This document shows positions 14,040 through 25,300 of a stretch of DNA of 64,000 bases, in pieces (within the stretch, counting starts at the first letter, position 1; each line of letters begins with the position of its first letter). Location: assembly GCA_030549495.1 (NCBI GenBank), contig JAUIRK010000893.1, forward strand, positions 744,001-808,000. Direction: 5' to 3'. The position numbers and the translations under genes were made by a program. This DNA comes from Nectonema munidae. Its lineage: Eukaryota > Nematomorpha > Nectonematoida > Nectonematidae. The notes under the pieces were generated by a model. It saw only the letters and a program-made list of their open reading frames with translations. It had not been told where the DNA came from and searched no databases.

Positions 14040-15330
14040 ATTATTGAAGTATTCTTTCCAAAAAAATTTACCTCTGAATGCTTCAAAAGAAGAGATTTTC
14101 AAGTTTATTGGCATACTTATTTTGTCAGGTTACGTAGTTCTTCCAAGATATAGATTATATTAGGAACAGGCTATCGACTGCCGCAATAATTTAGTTTCAA
14201 ATGCCATGCGACGTAAAAGATTTGATGAAATTAAGAATAATTTCCATTTTTGTGTAATACTCAAATTGATACAAGTTTTCTAAGATAAGACCAATCTTAA
14301 ATCTTGCCAATGAAATTTTCAGATTTTTTGCGCCTATTTCTGAGTTTCACTCTGTTGATGAAACTATGATACCCTACTTTGGTAACCATCCCTCTAAACA
14401 ATATTTACCTGGAAAACCTATAAAGTTTGGGTATCGGCAATGGTCTGATTGTATACAACATGGATATTGTTGTCAATTTGATATCTACCAAGGAAAAAAG
14501 TTTTCTGTAAATAAATATCAATCCGATTTTGGATTGGGAGCTTCTGTTGTTTTGAATTTTGCAGAAAAATCAAAAGAATTCATGCCAAATGTATATTCTT
14601 ATATTTCAGATAATTTTTTCAGCACTATAAATTTAGTGGAAAAAATGTCCGAAATAGGAATCAAGTATACTGCAACTATAAGAAAAAATAGAACTAAAGA
14701 CTGTCCGTTGAAAATCGCAAAATTGGGTAAGAGCAGAGGGAATTTATTTTCATGGTTTAGAAATAATGTAAATATAGTGCAATGGATAGACAAAATGTCT
14801 ATCATAGCTGTATCCAACTTCGAATCTATTAACCCTCTCCAAAAAGTCACAAGATATTCCACAGCCGAGAAAAAACAGATAAAAATCAATCAACCAAAAA
14901 TTTCCCATACCTACAACAAATATATGGGTTTTGTAGATATGTTAGATCAAAACATATCTCAGTACCGAATATCTATAAGAGGAAAGAAACGGTACTGGTC
15001 TATAATGATCCATATTATTGACATGGCAATTGTCAATTGTTGGGCTTTACACAAGTTTCAATCATCAAGTCCATATGATCAGCTGGCTTAAGATTGATAG
15101 TGGAGTATTTATTAAGTCTGGAATACAATCCCGCAAAGCCTGGTAGATCCTCAGCCATAAAAGCTCCTTCAGATGATATAAGATTCGACAGACAAAATCA
15201 CATAATTGTTAACATTGAAAACAACAAAAGAGTACGTTGTCGGCAATGCAATTCGCAGACAAACAAAAAGTGCGATAGATGTGGTGTTGGTTTGCACGTG
15301 AAGTGTTTCAAAGTGTATCATTCAAGATGA
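14040..15330 (+). pseudogene. piggyBac transposase (DDE_Tnp_1_7), C-terminal two-thirds
   Basis: The longest intact part is 14366-15091. Just upstream, disrupted but readable segments continue the same domain (RFFAPISEFHSVDET, the first catalytic Asp). The main frame has MIPYFGNHPSKQYLPGKP, then SDNFFSTINL (second Asp) and GFVDMLDQN (third Asp). After a frame change near 15.09 kb, 15094-15330 encodes the C-terminal cysteine-rich domain CRQCNSQTNKKCDRCGVGLH. Order and spacing match piggyBac-derived (PGBD-like) transposases of about 550-600 aa. The N-terminal part is degraded and separated by the repeat block at 12.5-13.9 kb. The catalytic core looks well preserved despite a few breaks. Confidence 0.88.
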
Positions 15331-16059
15331 TGAAGCTTATTTTATTTATTACGTTCTTTGCTTTAGCCTTAAACATGTGAATAAAATTTTATTTAAATTT
15401 ACTCCAATTTTTCTTTTAAAATTTCAAATATAAAAATGTGTGCTAACTTTTCATTAATCTGTCCAACGTTGCGTTTTCGCAACGTGTTTTTTTTGAAAGA
15501 AAAAAAAAATTTTCATAAAAATCTCGCAAATTTGCTTTTTTCCAGTTATTTATTATTTATCTTTTCAATTTGAAGTTAATTCGATGAAAAATGAACCTCT
15601 GTCAAAAGGGTACTACTTAAATTTAATAAACCTTTGTCAAAAAAGGTACCCTAGAGTCTCAATAAAAGTATTTATTATAGAGAGATTTTCACTATAAAGA
15701 TTATAAACTAGGCACTTGTTTACTTTTCTCACCCTCCTTACTCCTTTTAAAACTAGGTTTTGAATAGCTGTTTAACTATTTTAATACGACTTTTTAATAA
15801 AAGAAAAATAACTCATTTTAATCAGTTCTTTTATCAATATAATTCTCTTAATTATACTCTGGATATATTTAATACATTTTATTTTTTAAAGGAGTGGGGG
15901 GCGTAAGTAAACAAGTGCCATAAAATATATTTACTCCTATACTTAATTGGTTGACGGTGAATTACTAAAAACTATCTATTTATAAGTTATATAAATATAT
16001 ATATTGATATAGTCTAAAAGTTATATTATTTATAATCCGGCTTTTGAACATTTTTAAAC

Positions 16060-16352
16060 ATGGCTTGTATAAAAACTGTAAGATTTTTGTTTGCGTTTGA
16101 TGTAGCAAGTTATTTTTAAGTTTCTTTCTTACAAATAATGTAAAACAGACATACTTCTACACATACGTATTTCCATAAAAGTAATGCGATCTTTATATTT
16201 TTCAGTGCACAAAACATGAAAAATTAGAAGCTAAGTGCATTATAAGGGCTGCTCAAAAATCCATTTTGAAAAATTGGCAAAAAGAATTGTTTGTATTTTG
16301 CGAAAGAGCTAAGCAAAAAACAATAGAATATATAGAAAAATTAAACTTTTAG
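16060..16352 (+). CDS. Candidate small two-exon gene, 54 residues, unrecognised
   Basis: ATG at 16060 starts MACIKT, followed by a good donor GTAAGA at 16078. The intron (16078-16205) ends in the strong acceptor TATATTTTTCAG. Exon 2 (16206-16352) continues in phase with CTKHEKLEAKCIIRAAQ and KNWQKELFVFCERAK and ends with TAG. The product would be 54 aa, basic and probably helical, with three cysteines. Codons and splice sites look real, and nothing mobile is seen in it. I do not recognise the protein; a small mitochondrial or assembly-factor-like protein is only a thought. It lies between two piggyBac elements, which makes its survival of some interest. Confidence 0.4.
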
Positions 16353-16918
16353 TACTCAAAATTTGATTTTTCTAAGAAATTTTACAAAGCTAATTTCTTT
16401 TCAGTTTCTTATAAAATAATGTAGATATATTAACAAAGTAATTCTTTGAAGAATAATCAATAATTAGGTTAATTTATTTTCTAAAAGATTTTACTGTAAC
16501 TATTTAATCTAATATATTGATATGTTTATGATCAGAAGTAATGAAAAAAAATCTCTAAATTACTTTTCAATATAACTTCTAGTTGATAGATAATCGTTAA
16601 GCGCTTTTAATTCAGCTGAATTTGTCTAAATAAACATCTAATAATATATAAAAAAATAACAATGAAGACACTTATTAGCATACATTTTGCGTAGCAAAGA
16701 CCATTTTAACTATGTTAGCAAAAAGAGAAATAAAATAAAATTGTTTAATCAAAAAATTAAGTTTTTAGTATTTGTTACATATAATATAAAAATCACAAAA
16801 TAATTTTTAAAACACAATAAAATCTTTAACTTATTAGGATATATTTTTATCAATTATTAATTTTTTCCTTTCATAATTTAAGTTTTTTTAACTAAATTGT
16901 TACATTTTTTATAAAGGC
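16353..16918. other. AT-rich spacer before the second piggyBac gene
   Basis: Very AT-rich sequence with no readable exon. It probably contains the unmarked left end of the second piggyBac-like element. I could not find a TTAACCC-type terminus matching the clear right end at 22374. Confidence 0.35.
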
Positions 16919-17107
16919 ATGTACAGCGACTCTTCCCCTTCCATTAGCGAGTTTTCTGAGGTAGAAGATCATGTTTCATTCAGGGGCGCACATCCTCAAA
17001 ATTATTGGGGGGGGGGGGGGGGGGGGCGAAATTTTTTTGTTGCAATTTTCAAAATTAGTGGTCTGGAAATACCACGGGAGACCAAATATTCAAGCAATCC
17101 TTTAAAA

Positions 17108-18046
17108 GGTCCTCAGACATTTCGCCCCATTCTTTTAATAATACAATTCGCCCCATTATTTTCATAAGACAGTTCGTCCCATGGACAATTCGCCCCATTA
17201 TTTTCATAGGACAATTCGCCCCATTATTTTCATAAGACCGTTCGTCCCATGGACAATTCGCCCCATTATTTTCGTAAGACATTTTGTCTCATGGACAATT
17301 CGCCCCATTATTTTCATAAGACATTTTGTCTCATGGACAATTCGCCTAACTATTTTCATTAAATAATTTGCCCCATTATTTTCATAAAATAATTCCCCTC
17401 ATAATTTTCATAAGACGATTTGCCTCATGCTCAATTGGCTCCAATATTTTTATAAGAGAATGCGCTCTATTATTTTTATAAAACTTCCAGTCCTATTTTT
17501 ATAAGACAATTCTTTCCATTAAAAATTTGCTCTATTTTTATAATACAATTCTTGCCATAGACAATTTACTCTATTTATGCAGATCAATTAGCACTATTGT
17601 TTTATAAAACCGTTTTTTCAATTTTTTTTGACTCTTTTACGCTTTTTTCATAAGACTATTTTTCGTAAAACGGTTTGGCATATAAACGTTTTGCCTAATA
17701 TCACAACTCATCGCAATAAAAATAGCTATATTTTAATTTTATTTAGTTTTTTGAAGAAGGCAGTATAGTTTATAAATGAAACAAATATTTAAAATTTTTA
17801 AACAAAATAAAAATTAATATCTTGTAATTGTAATATCATCGTAATTATCTTTTTCTTCAATTTCATCATCAATAATTTAAAATTATTTAAAAGTGATAAA
17901 AAAAAAATTAATTAAGATAATTTTACACATAATAAACAAAGATGGATGAAACAAATAGCCTGAGACAATTTGTCCATGGGGCGAATTGTCTATGAGGCGA
18001 ATTATCTATGGGGCGAATTGTCTATGGGGCAAAATGTCTGTCGACC
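17108..18046. mobile_element. Palindromic MITE family B, copy 1 (939 bp) with internal tandem array
   Basis: The ends are inverted: GGTCCTCAGACATTTCG at the left and, in reverse complement, GGTCGACAGACATTTTG at the right. The 8-bp target duplication CTTTAAAA lies at 17100-17107 and 18047-18054. This segment is absent at the matching site of the sister copy near 27560, which confirms it as an insertion. The left half is an array of about a dozen units of roughly 29-43 bp (TTCGCCCCATTATTTTCAT, alternating with ATAAGACAGTTCGTCCCATG) that decays to the right. The mirror-image sequence is short at the right end. An 8-bp TSD suggests hAT mobilisation. Confidence 0.85.
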
Positions 18047-18649
18047 CTTTAAAAAAGAGTGTATTCAGCGCATACCTAAAGTCGTAAATTTATAAGACTA
18101 CTTTATATTTTTTTTACAAAATTGGTGAATTTAAATACTATACTTCCAGCGAAAATATTTTAATTAAGTTTGCAGAATATACACTAGTTTAAAAAAATCC
18201 AAAATTGTTATGGGGTGGAATAGGCTTTTCATTTGAAAAATCTACCAGGCACATTACAGGAATTGATGAAAGGATATTTGATTCATAGAGAAAACAAATA
18301 ACTGAAGGTTAGATAGTTTTATGAGTGAATGTAGTCTAAAGGCAAAGAGTCTACTAGACACCATGAGATGTTTATATGAAAAAATGTGATTGATTCAGGG
18401 GCAATTGTATAAAATGAAATTATAATTGTGCAAACAAAAAATTAAGATCGCATTATTTCATTTTACTCAGCATCATTCAAAAATAGTTTAAAAGCTAAAT
18501 TGATACAAGCCACAAAAAGTAAAATAACTTTTAACATTTTGCAATGATTTGCCTTTTATAATAAATTTTAAGGAAAAAAAGTTTATCAGAAAAAGTTATA
18601 GAGCTTCAACAAAAACTAAAATTTTAGGGTAGAACTTAAGTTTTTGGAA

Positions 18650-18832
18650 ACTAATTTGACGTACCCCCCTACAGCATACTCTATGGGTCACATGGCAGGT
18701 TGGTTGAGATGATGGACTTAGCACGGAAGTCTCTGGATTCGATTCCTCATCGATACGAATTTGTTCATAGTTTGACATAAGCGGTACATCAGTGCCTTGT
18801 CAACAAAAATACACCCGCTGTACCTTACCTTT
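18650..18832 (+). repeat. tRNA-derived SINE, copy 1
   Basis: TTGGTTGAGATGATGG resembles a pol III A box, and GGATTCGATTCCTC, about 30 bases on, is a good B box. The tail reads TTGTTCATAGTTTGACATAA, then GCGGTACATCAGTGCC and an AAAATACACCC segment. The same tail is found, in reverse orientation, in copies at 44.84, 57.04, 60.72 and 62.34 kb. The sister hAT-like element carries the same SINE at the same place (about 28.60-28.74 kb), so it was copied with its host element. Confidence 0.7.
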
Positions 18833-19065
18833 TACTTAAAATTAAAAAATTTGCTACATAATTAACATAAGAGAGAAAGGAAAGAAAATAAACTAATAAA
18901 GCAATTTTCACTATATTAAAATGGGACCGTCTGTTCTCAGAATAATTTCAAAATAATAGGAGGCATAAAGATTTAGAGTTTATTTGATATTTTCAAATTT
19001 TATAAACAGCAAAAGCTAACATTTAAGTAGCTAGCCCTTTTAATTAAAAAATTATTTAATCTAAT

Positions 19066-19428
19066 GGTCGATAGACATTTCGCCCCAAAAACAATTTGCC
19101 CCCTGGACAAATTGTCTCATAGGCTATTTGTTTCATCCATCTTTGCTTATTAAATGTGTAAAATTATTAAAAAATTTTATATTCTTGTTTATTTTATCTC
19201 AATTAAATTATTTCAAATTAATCATTTTATCTCTTAATTTTTTAGAATTGTCCATGAGACAAAATATCTTATGAAAATAACGGGGCGAATTGTCCATGAA
19301 ACAAAATGTCTTATGAAAATAATGGGGCGAATTGTCCATGGGACGAACTGTCTTATGAAAATAATGGAGCGAATTGTCCATGGGACGAACTGTCTTATGA
19401 AAATAATGGGGCGAAATGTCCGAGGACC
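19066..19428. mobile_element. Palindromic MITE family B, copy 2
   Basis: Starts GGTCGATAGACATTTCG and ends, in reverse complement, GGTCCTCGGACATTTCG. The right part is a tandem array of GGGGCGAATTGTCCATG units, in the opposite orientation to the array of copy 1. The flanks AATCTAAT and AAACTAAC are an imperfect match, consistent with an old 8-bp duplication. The same insertion is present in the sister element (28965-29225), so it predates the duplication of the host element. Confidence 0.75.
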
Positions 19429-19927
19429 AAACTAACATAAATCAAAGTATACGAGAAAAGAAAACCATTGCGTTTTTTTTGAATATTTGTCTACAAATAA
19501 AATTCTGACAGCTGTCATAAATAATAGATCAAGTACATTTTTAACAACTGAAACGTTTTGTTTCGATATTTTTACTATAATAATCAACAAATTTTCTTTA
19601 AAAAAGGTATTTGATTATGTACAGTGTTACTTATAAAATTTAACAATCGAACATTATAAAATATATCTCTGCTCAAATATTAAGAAAATAGAGTATTCTT
19701 GCTTTTAACCCGAATAGCTAGTCAAAATATTCATTCCCAAATAGCTATTAAAAAAATTTCTTGACTCGAAAAAATAAAAGTTTTCAAATGTAACAAACGT
19801 AGTGATAAAGATTAAATGACCTTTGTTGAAAAAAATGCTTAGGGCGAGTCTAACAATATTCATTAATATAAAATTGTAACAATTGGAAACTATTTTAATT
19901 TAACTCTAAATGCCAATTAGATAGAAG

Positions 19928-20108
19928 CAGTGGTGTAACCAGAAAAAAGTTAATGGGAGCAAAAACGTGAGCAACATTTTGTATACTTTCTTGATCCTTT
20001 CATTGGAGAAATTTTCAAAAACTGATATCGCATAAGTTGCATGGGGCACCATGCGGTACATAGGAGTGTGGGCACGGCCCCTCATGCCCCAGCCTAGCTA
20101 CGTCACTG
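19928..20108. mobile_element. Small hAT MITE (CAGTGG-type), copy 1
   Basis: Begins CAGTGGTGTAACC and ends, in reverse complement, CAGTGACGTAGCTAGG. The flanking 8-mers GATAGAAG and GAGAGAAG match at seven of eight positions. The 181-bp length and absence of any frame mark it as a non-autonomous hAT. The equivalent copy in the sister element is 29636-29771. The adjacent 20.1-20.26 kb is purine-rich (GAGAGAAGAG-like) sequence of the host element. Confidence 0.75.
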
Positions 20109-20529
20109 GAGAGAAGAGAACTGAATGAGATAGGAGAGCTTAACAAGAGAAGAGAGCTTGAATGAAAGAAGAGAGCTTGAGTGAATGATTGAGTTTTAGC
20201 AGAGAAAGCGGAAGAGAAAAACAGAGGAGACAGAAAGAGAAATAGAATCACTGTGACAGAAGATGAGAAAATCTAGTGGATCATCAATATATGTTTGCCC
20301 AAAAATACTATAAAGAGGAGACACTGTGATAAACATTGCTGACTTATTGTGTGCATATTGAAGCAATGGATTATTATTATATAGATCTCACCCATCGTCT
20401 GTAAAATATGTTCGATAGGAATTTCAGAGCAGCTTGGCATTTGATGTTTGATTGATTCGAAAGTCTCACATGATTCATACATAGATATCATGATCATCAT
20501 ACATGTTTTATAAACAAGCAGTAACTCTT

Positions 20530-20543
20530 ACTTATAGAAAATT

Positions 20544-20574
<31 letters not shown>

Positions 20575-20665
20575 CGAAGGTCATTTTCGCCCCCCCCCCC
20601 CTCCCCCTGAAAACACATTGAGGGGGGGGGGGGGGGCGGTCGCCCCCCCCCTCTCCCCCCGGATG
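20530..20665. repeat. Poly-G/poly-C tracts at the right end of the hAT-like element
   Basis: Runs of G (about 28 bases near 20547) and C, then another G run and C run, fill the right subterminal part of the element. A shorter G run (about 20 bases) sits at the left end (about 17008). The same arrangement appears in the sister copy near 30135-30215. These tracts can fold as hairpins or G-quadruplexes and may have collapsed or expanded in assembly. Confidence 0.8.
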
Positions 20666-22378
20666 TGCGCCCCTGGTTTCATTATGTGAGACTGAAGAGT
20701 ATTATAGTGATTTTTCCGATGGAATGCTTTCTAATTTAGAAGATGAGGAAACTCATGATTATTGTCCTTCGAAAGAAGGGGAGACAAAATGGTATCATGA
20801 CGATTTTAATTATTCAAGTAAAGAAAGGTGTCATAATAGCATATCAATGAATCCAGGTCCAACAAGTTATGCTTGCTCAAGGATAGAAGATGAGTACACA
20901 GCTTTTATGCAATTTTTTCCACCAAAAATTTTGAATACAATAATGAAGTGGACTAACATTGAAGGCAAAGTTGTGATAGGTGATAGCTGGGTGAAGCTTG
21001 ATACCGTAAAGTTTGAAGCTTATTTAGGCTTGTTGATTCTTGCTGGAGTTTTCAAATCCAAAAACGAGTCCACTTCCAGCTTATGGGATGATGATACTGG
21101 GAGAAGTATTTTTAGAGCTACAATGTCTCTGAAAAACTTCAAAATGATTTCAAGAGTTTTACGATTTGATGACAAAAAACAAGGGAAAATAGAGAAAAAA
21201 AACAAGTTTGCTCCAATTCAAGAAATTTGGAATGAATGGGTTGCTATTCTACCAAAACTTTTCAATCCCGGTTTTCAAGTAACAGTAGATGAGCAGCTCA
21301 TAGGCTTCAGGGGAAATTGTCCTTTTAGACAGTACATTTCTACCAAACCAGATAAATATAGATTAAAGATTTGGATTTTAGCAGATGTTGAGAGTTTTTA
21401 CGTATGGAACATCCAGCCATATTTGGGAAAGCAACCTGGAAATGCAGCTGAAAAAAATCAAGGAGAGCGTGTTGTGATGGATATGACAAAAGGACTAAAA
21501 GGTCACAACATGACGTGTGACAATTTTTTTTACATCTTTGAACCTTTCTAAAAGACTCTTAAAAGAGAGAAAAATGACTTTGCTTGGTACAGTTCGTAAA
21601 AACAAAAAGTTTATACAACCAGCAATACTTGATATAAAAAAGCGCAATGCATTTTCTTCTGTGTTATTGTTCACCGAAGAAAACATGCTTGTTTCGTATA
21701 TGCCTAAAAAAACAAAAACGTCTTCCTTTTATCTTCTTTTCATATATCTAAAAGAATCGACGACTCTGAAGCAAAAAAACCAGAAGTGATTATACATTAC
21801 AACAAAACCAAAGTTGCTGTTGATGTAGTTAATCAAATGGTATCAAATTATTCAGTTAAAAGAAAAACAAAGCGCTGGCCCATTGTGGTTTTTAGTAACA
21901 TAATTGATATTTCCGCACTTAATAGTTTTATTTTCTCAAAACAGATTTTCATAAAAAACAAAAATTGTTGTGATATCAGGCGAAAATATTTGGTTACACT
22001 AGTAAAAAAACTTATAGAACCACTGATTAGGGCAAGGCCAAAACTGCCTAGAACTTTATCAAGCAAAAATTTGGTACTTAAAATAAAAAAAAGAAATATT
22101 CAAGAAGTTGAAGAAGAAATTTTTCATGGGCCAAAAAAAGCAAAATGTCACCTTTGCATAAACACAAAAAATAAAATATCTCTGAAATGTTCTATTTGTG
22201 ACTACTTTGCATGCAAAAATCATTTGAAATATGTTTGTATAAATTGTTCTATTTAATGTTTTTATAAATTTGTGCCATTTCAATAAATTTTTCAGATGAA
22301 TTAAAATTTTGAAAAAAAGGTTGAAAACAGCCCAAGGAACCTATAAAGTTGGGAAAATAAGGGTACCATAAGGGTTAA

Positions 22379-25300
22379 GAAAATTATCAGAAAGAGATAT
22401 TTATAATTTAGATCTTAAGTTAAATCAAACACATAAATCACATTATTCCTTATTACACATAAAAATTAAGAGTCATATGTTTGAGTAAAGGCAGTAAATT
22501 AGAAACTTAAAACTGGAATTAATTGTAAAGGTATGGTATTTGGCTTCAAATCAAGACGAAACAATTGCACTCAATCTATGCAACTATGAAATAGTACTTT
22601 TAAATATAAGTATAAGAATTAAGCTAAGAATATTCTTTGATAATTCGACAGCTGATAGATGTAATACTGATGAGCTTTTCACCCTAATATACCCAAATAC
22701 ACCCAAACAGATCAAAAAAAATTAAAATATACGTAGAAGAATTATTCTCAGCATAAAACTAAAATAAATTATTAATTAAATTATAAACCTTTGATTTTAA
22801 AAATACAAAAATATTGCCAAATTCACAAGATCCAACACATTAACCCTTCTTAGAGTTATATTTTTCTAACTAGTTTAAAGGTTGCATTAACCGTTCATAT
22901 AATGTTATCTTTCTTTTTCACATAATTATCTCCGTCTTTTGTCTATATAAATATATTTCACACCTAAATATTTTTCATCACCTCTTATCATTTATATAAT
23001 ACAAAACCCATTATTATAAAGCATTATCACTTACACCGATTTACTTTTCTTTTGTTAAATGCATTCACATTTACACCCTTCTTTTTGTTAACAGCATTTG
23101 GCAAATTATATTTTTTTTTACAAAAGTCGAAAGTAACTAACTTATAAGAAAATTCAAAGAAAATGATTATATTATAAAATGAATTAAATATTAACAAATA
23201 CACTTTTTAAGAAATTTGATTTATATCTTAATTCGAATTTGTATAAAATTGATTAAGAATCTAAATTTTAGTGTTTATCAATATATATTTGGGTGAAAAT
23301 TCATAACACCATTCAAAATTTTCATTCACCCATTTTTCAAATATAAAATCTTGAATATTTTTATTTTCTAATTGTTTTCATATCATTAATAACTAGCAAT
23401 TAATAAAAGAAAAACCATTAATTTTTCTATTAGTTGTCATAGCTACTTCAGATAGAAAATTTCTCTTAGATAAAAATATTTTTTGTATCATCAATTTTTC
23501 AAAGGCTTGCGTAGCTGGAACGATTTTTAGATGTAAAATATGAACTGTATATGAAAACTTACCTCACGTTGAAATTCTATTAAACAATTTAAAAGGTGTA
23601 GATATAGGTTATATTATATTTGAATGACATTTAGGATTTAGGGCTTGTAGTTTTTAAATTGTGAATTGATTTGCATTTACAACCAACTTTTGAAAACTTT
23701 GTGCATTGCTGCTTTATTCTATAATTTTGATGAAAATGGAATTAGAACCAGAGTAGAATATATATTTTTAAAGCTAATAAAAATGATAAATAATGAATAG
23801 AATGATAAAAAATTTCTAAAACTAAAAATTAGGATTGAAAAATCATAAAATTGATTTGAAATGAGAACAATTACTAACTCTTTTAAAAAATATATGTATG
23901 AAGTATGATATAAGTAAGAAATGAATCAAAATATTTCATTACTTGAAAATTATTTTAATAGAAATACGTTTATATTGAAAAAATGCATAAACTTCTACAA
24001 ATGAAAAAAGTAAACCTAAATGATGAAAACTTTGATAAATATATTGATGAAACTGAACATAAAAATATATTTATTCCATTTAATATTCGTTTTTGAAAAC
24101 CAAACGACTCACTCTGAGTAACGAACAAACAATTGTCATCAAATATTAAGTCAAATCAGAGAAATAAGCAAGGAAGATATATGTGTTAAGATAGTTAATA
24201 AAGTCCAAAGCTACTGGCTTAAATGACTAAGTTATCACTACTAAGCTATCTGATTAAAGTCTGTCTATATTCTTAAGAAATATTAGTTCTTAAATAGCAG
24301 AATTTTAACTTTGATATTTTCAAAATGAGTTTTTTAAGTAAAATTATTTAACAAATTGGGTGTTTTAGTTAATCATTTTTAATATTCAAAAAGTAGGTGT
24401 TTAACAAAATAAATGAATATAAACCATTCATGCAATGTTTGAGTCACAATATGAACAACTAATGTTTAATGCTGGATCCAACCAAAATATCTAGTAGCCT
24501 TTACTTACGGTGGTACTTTTCACCATAATATCTAGCTAGCCTTACAAATTTTAATATTTTATTTTTTTTATGTATATTTGATATTTCAATAATTTTTTTT
24601 TAAATTAAAAAATCTATGTTTACTATTTTACTAACTATCAAATTTCAGTACTGTTAAACTATTATCGGGCATCCATATATTCAAATGAGCGCCTTAAAGA
24701 TCAATATATATTTGCTTTAAAATAATGTTTCCTATTTATATCAATTGACACTATGGTACCATGGTAATATAAAAAGAAAAAAACAGTAACAAGTTAATAA
24801 TTATTAAATTTTAGACGCTATAGTTCGCCCATTTAATATAAATTTTTTTAACATGTGATGTTGGTGAGATAACAATAAGAAAAGTAAAAATGCTAAACTG
24901 AAAAGTTTTGCACATGTAGAAATCAACTTTAATTATTGCGTGTATTTATACGTACAACAAGAAGATATACCTCTAACTCTCTATTTGTCAGTTAGCTTAA
25001 TGTTTTTTTCTCAATTTTAGCCAAATATAGTCAGTTTAATATAAAATTATTATTACTACGACTTTTGGATCTTTTCTGAAAAAAAAATGCATTTTCATAA
25101 ATTTAAATTTCTTAAAATAAACATTTCATTTTTAAAAGTTCAAATAGTATAACTTTACCAAAACTTGAATTATTTTTCTATAATCCTAAGATTCAAGTAA
25201 ATTATAACATAGTGCAGACAGGAGAGCCGGGTGTGGGACCGGTTTGAATCTCCATTAAGATATATTAAATTATACACTTTACATTAGGATAGACAAACTA

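Larger units (their letters stand above)
16981..20675. mobile_element. Non-autonomous hAT-like element, copy 1, inserted in piggyBac 2
   Basis: The terminal inverted repeats are CAGGGGCGCACATCC at both ends, flanked by the 8-bp duplication GTTTCATT (16973-16980 and 20676-20683). Just inside each end are long poly-G or poly-C tracts. No transposase is readable, so it depends on another hAT. Its 3695 bp contain several smaller insertions: a palindromic element (17108-18046), a tRNA-like SINE (about 18.65-18.83 kb), a second palindromic element (19066-19428) and a hAT MITE (19928-20108). A sister copy lies at 27474-30232, and a lone right end lies near 53.59-53.64 kb. Confidence 0.9.
16919..22256 (+). 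pseudogene. piggyBac transposase 2, interrupted and frameshifted
   Basis: The N-terminal acidic segment (16919-16980) is cut off by the nested element. The main body is 20724-21551 in one frame: ETEEYYSDFSDG (just upstream), FMQFFPPKIL, FKSKNESTSSLWDDD, then TVDEQLIGFRGNCPF (first catalytic Asp) and NMTCDNFF (second). A frameshift near 21.53 kb leads to 21517-21789 (LLGTVRKNKKFI) and another near 21.72 kb to 21786-22256 (VVNQMVSNYSVKRKTKRWP). The end is a cysteine-rich finger: CHLCINTKN, CSICDYFACKNH, CINC. The third catalytic region reads VDVVNQM where family members have an Asp near MxD, so activity is doubtful even without the breaks. Confidence 0.85.
16919..22374 (+). mobile_element. piggyBac-like element 2, split by a hAT-like insertion
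   Basis: The gene begins at 16919 (MYSDSSPSISEFSEVEDH), is interrupted at 16980 by a 3.7-kb element with an 8-bp target duplication, and resumes after 20684. The right terminus is probably at 22374, where GGTACCATAAGGG abuts TTAA (22375-22378), as expected for piggyBac ends. The left terminus was not found. It belongs to a different subfamily from element 1, judged by its transposase. Confidence 0.7.

Noticed and set aside
17055-17366. ORFs reading repeated DNSPHYFHKT-type or RPIIFIRHF-type peptides (also 19208-19438).
   Set aside because: They are translations of the GGGGCGAATTGTCC tandem array in the palindromic MITE family, not a repeat protein.
22540-22725. ORF of 61 codons after piggyBac 2.
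   Set aside because: Low-complexity AT-rich frame with no splice sites or recognisable motif, outside the element's right end.
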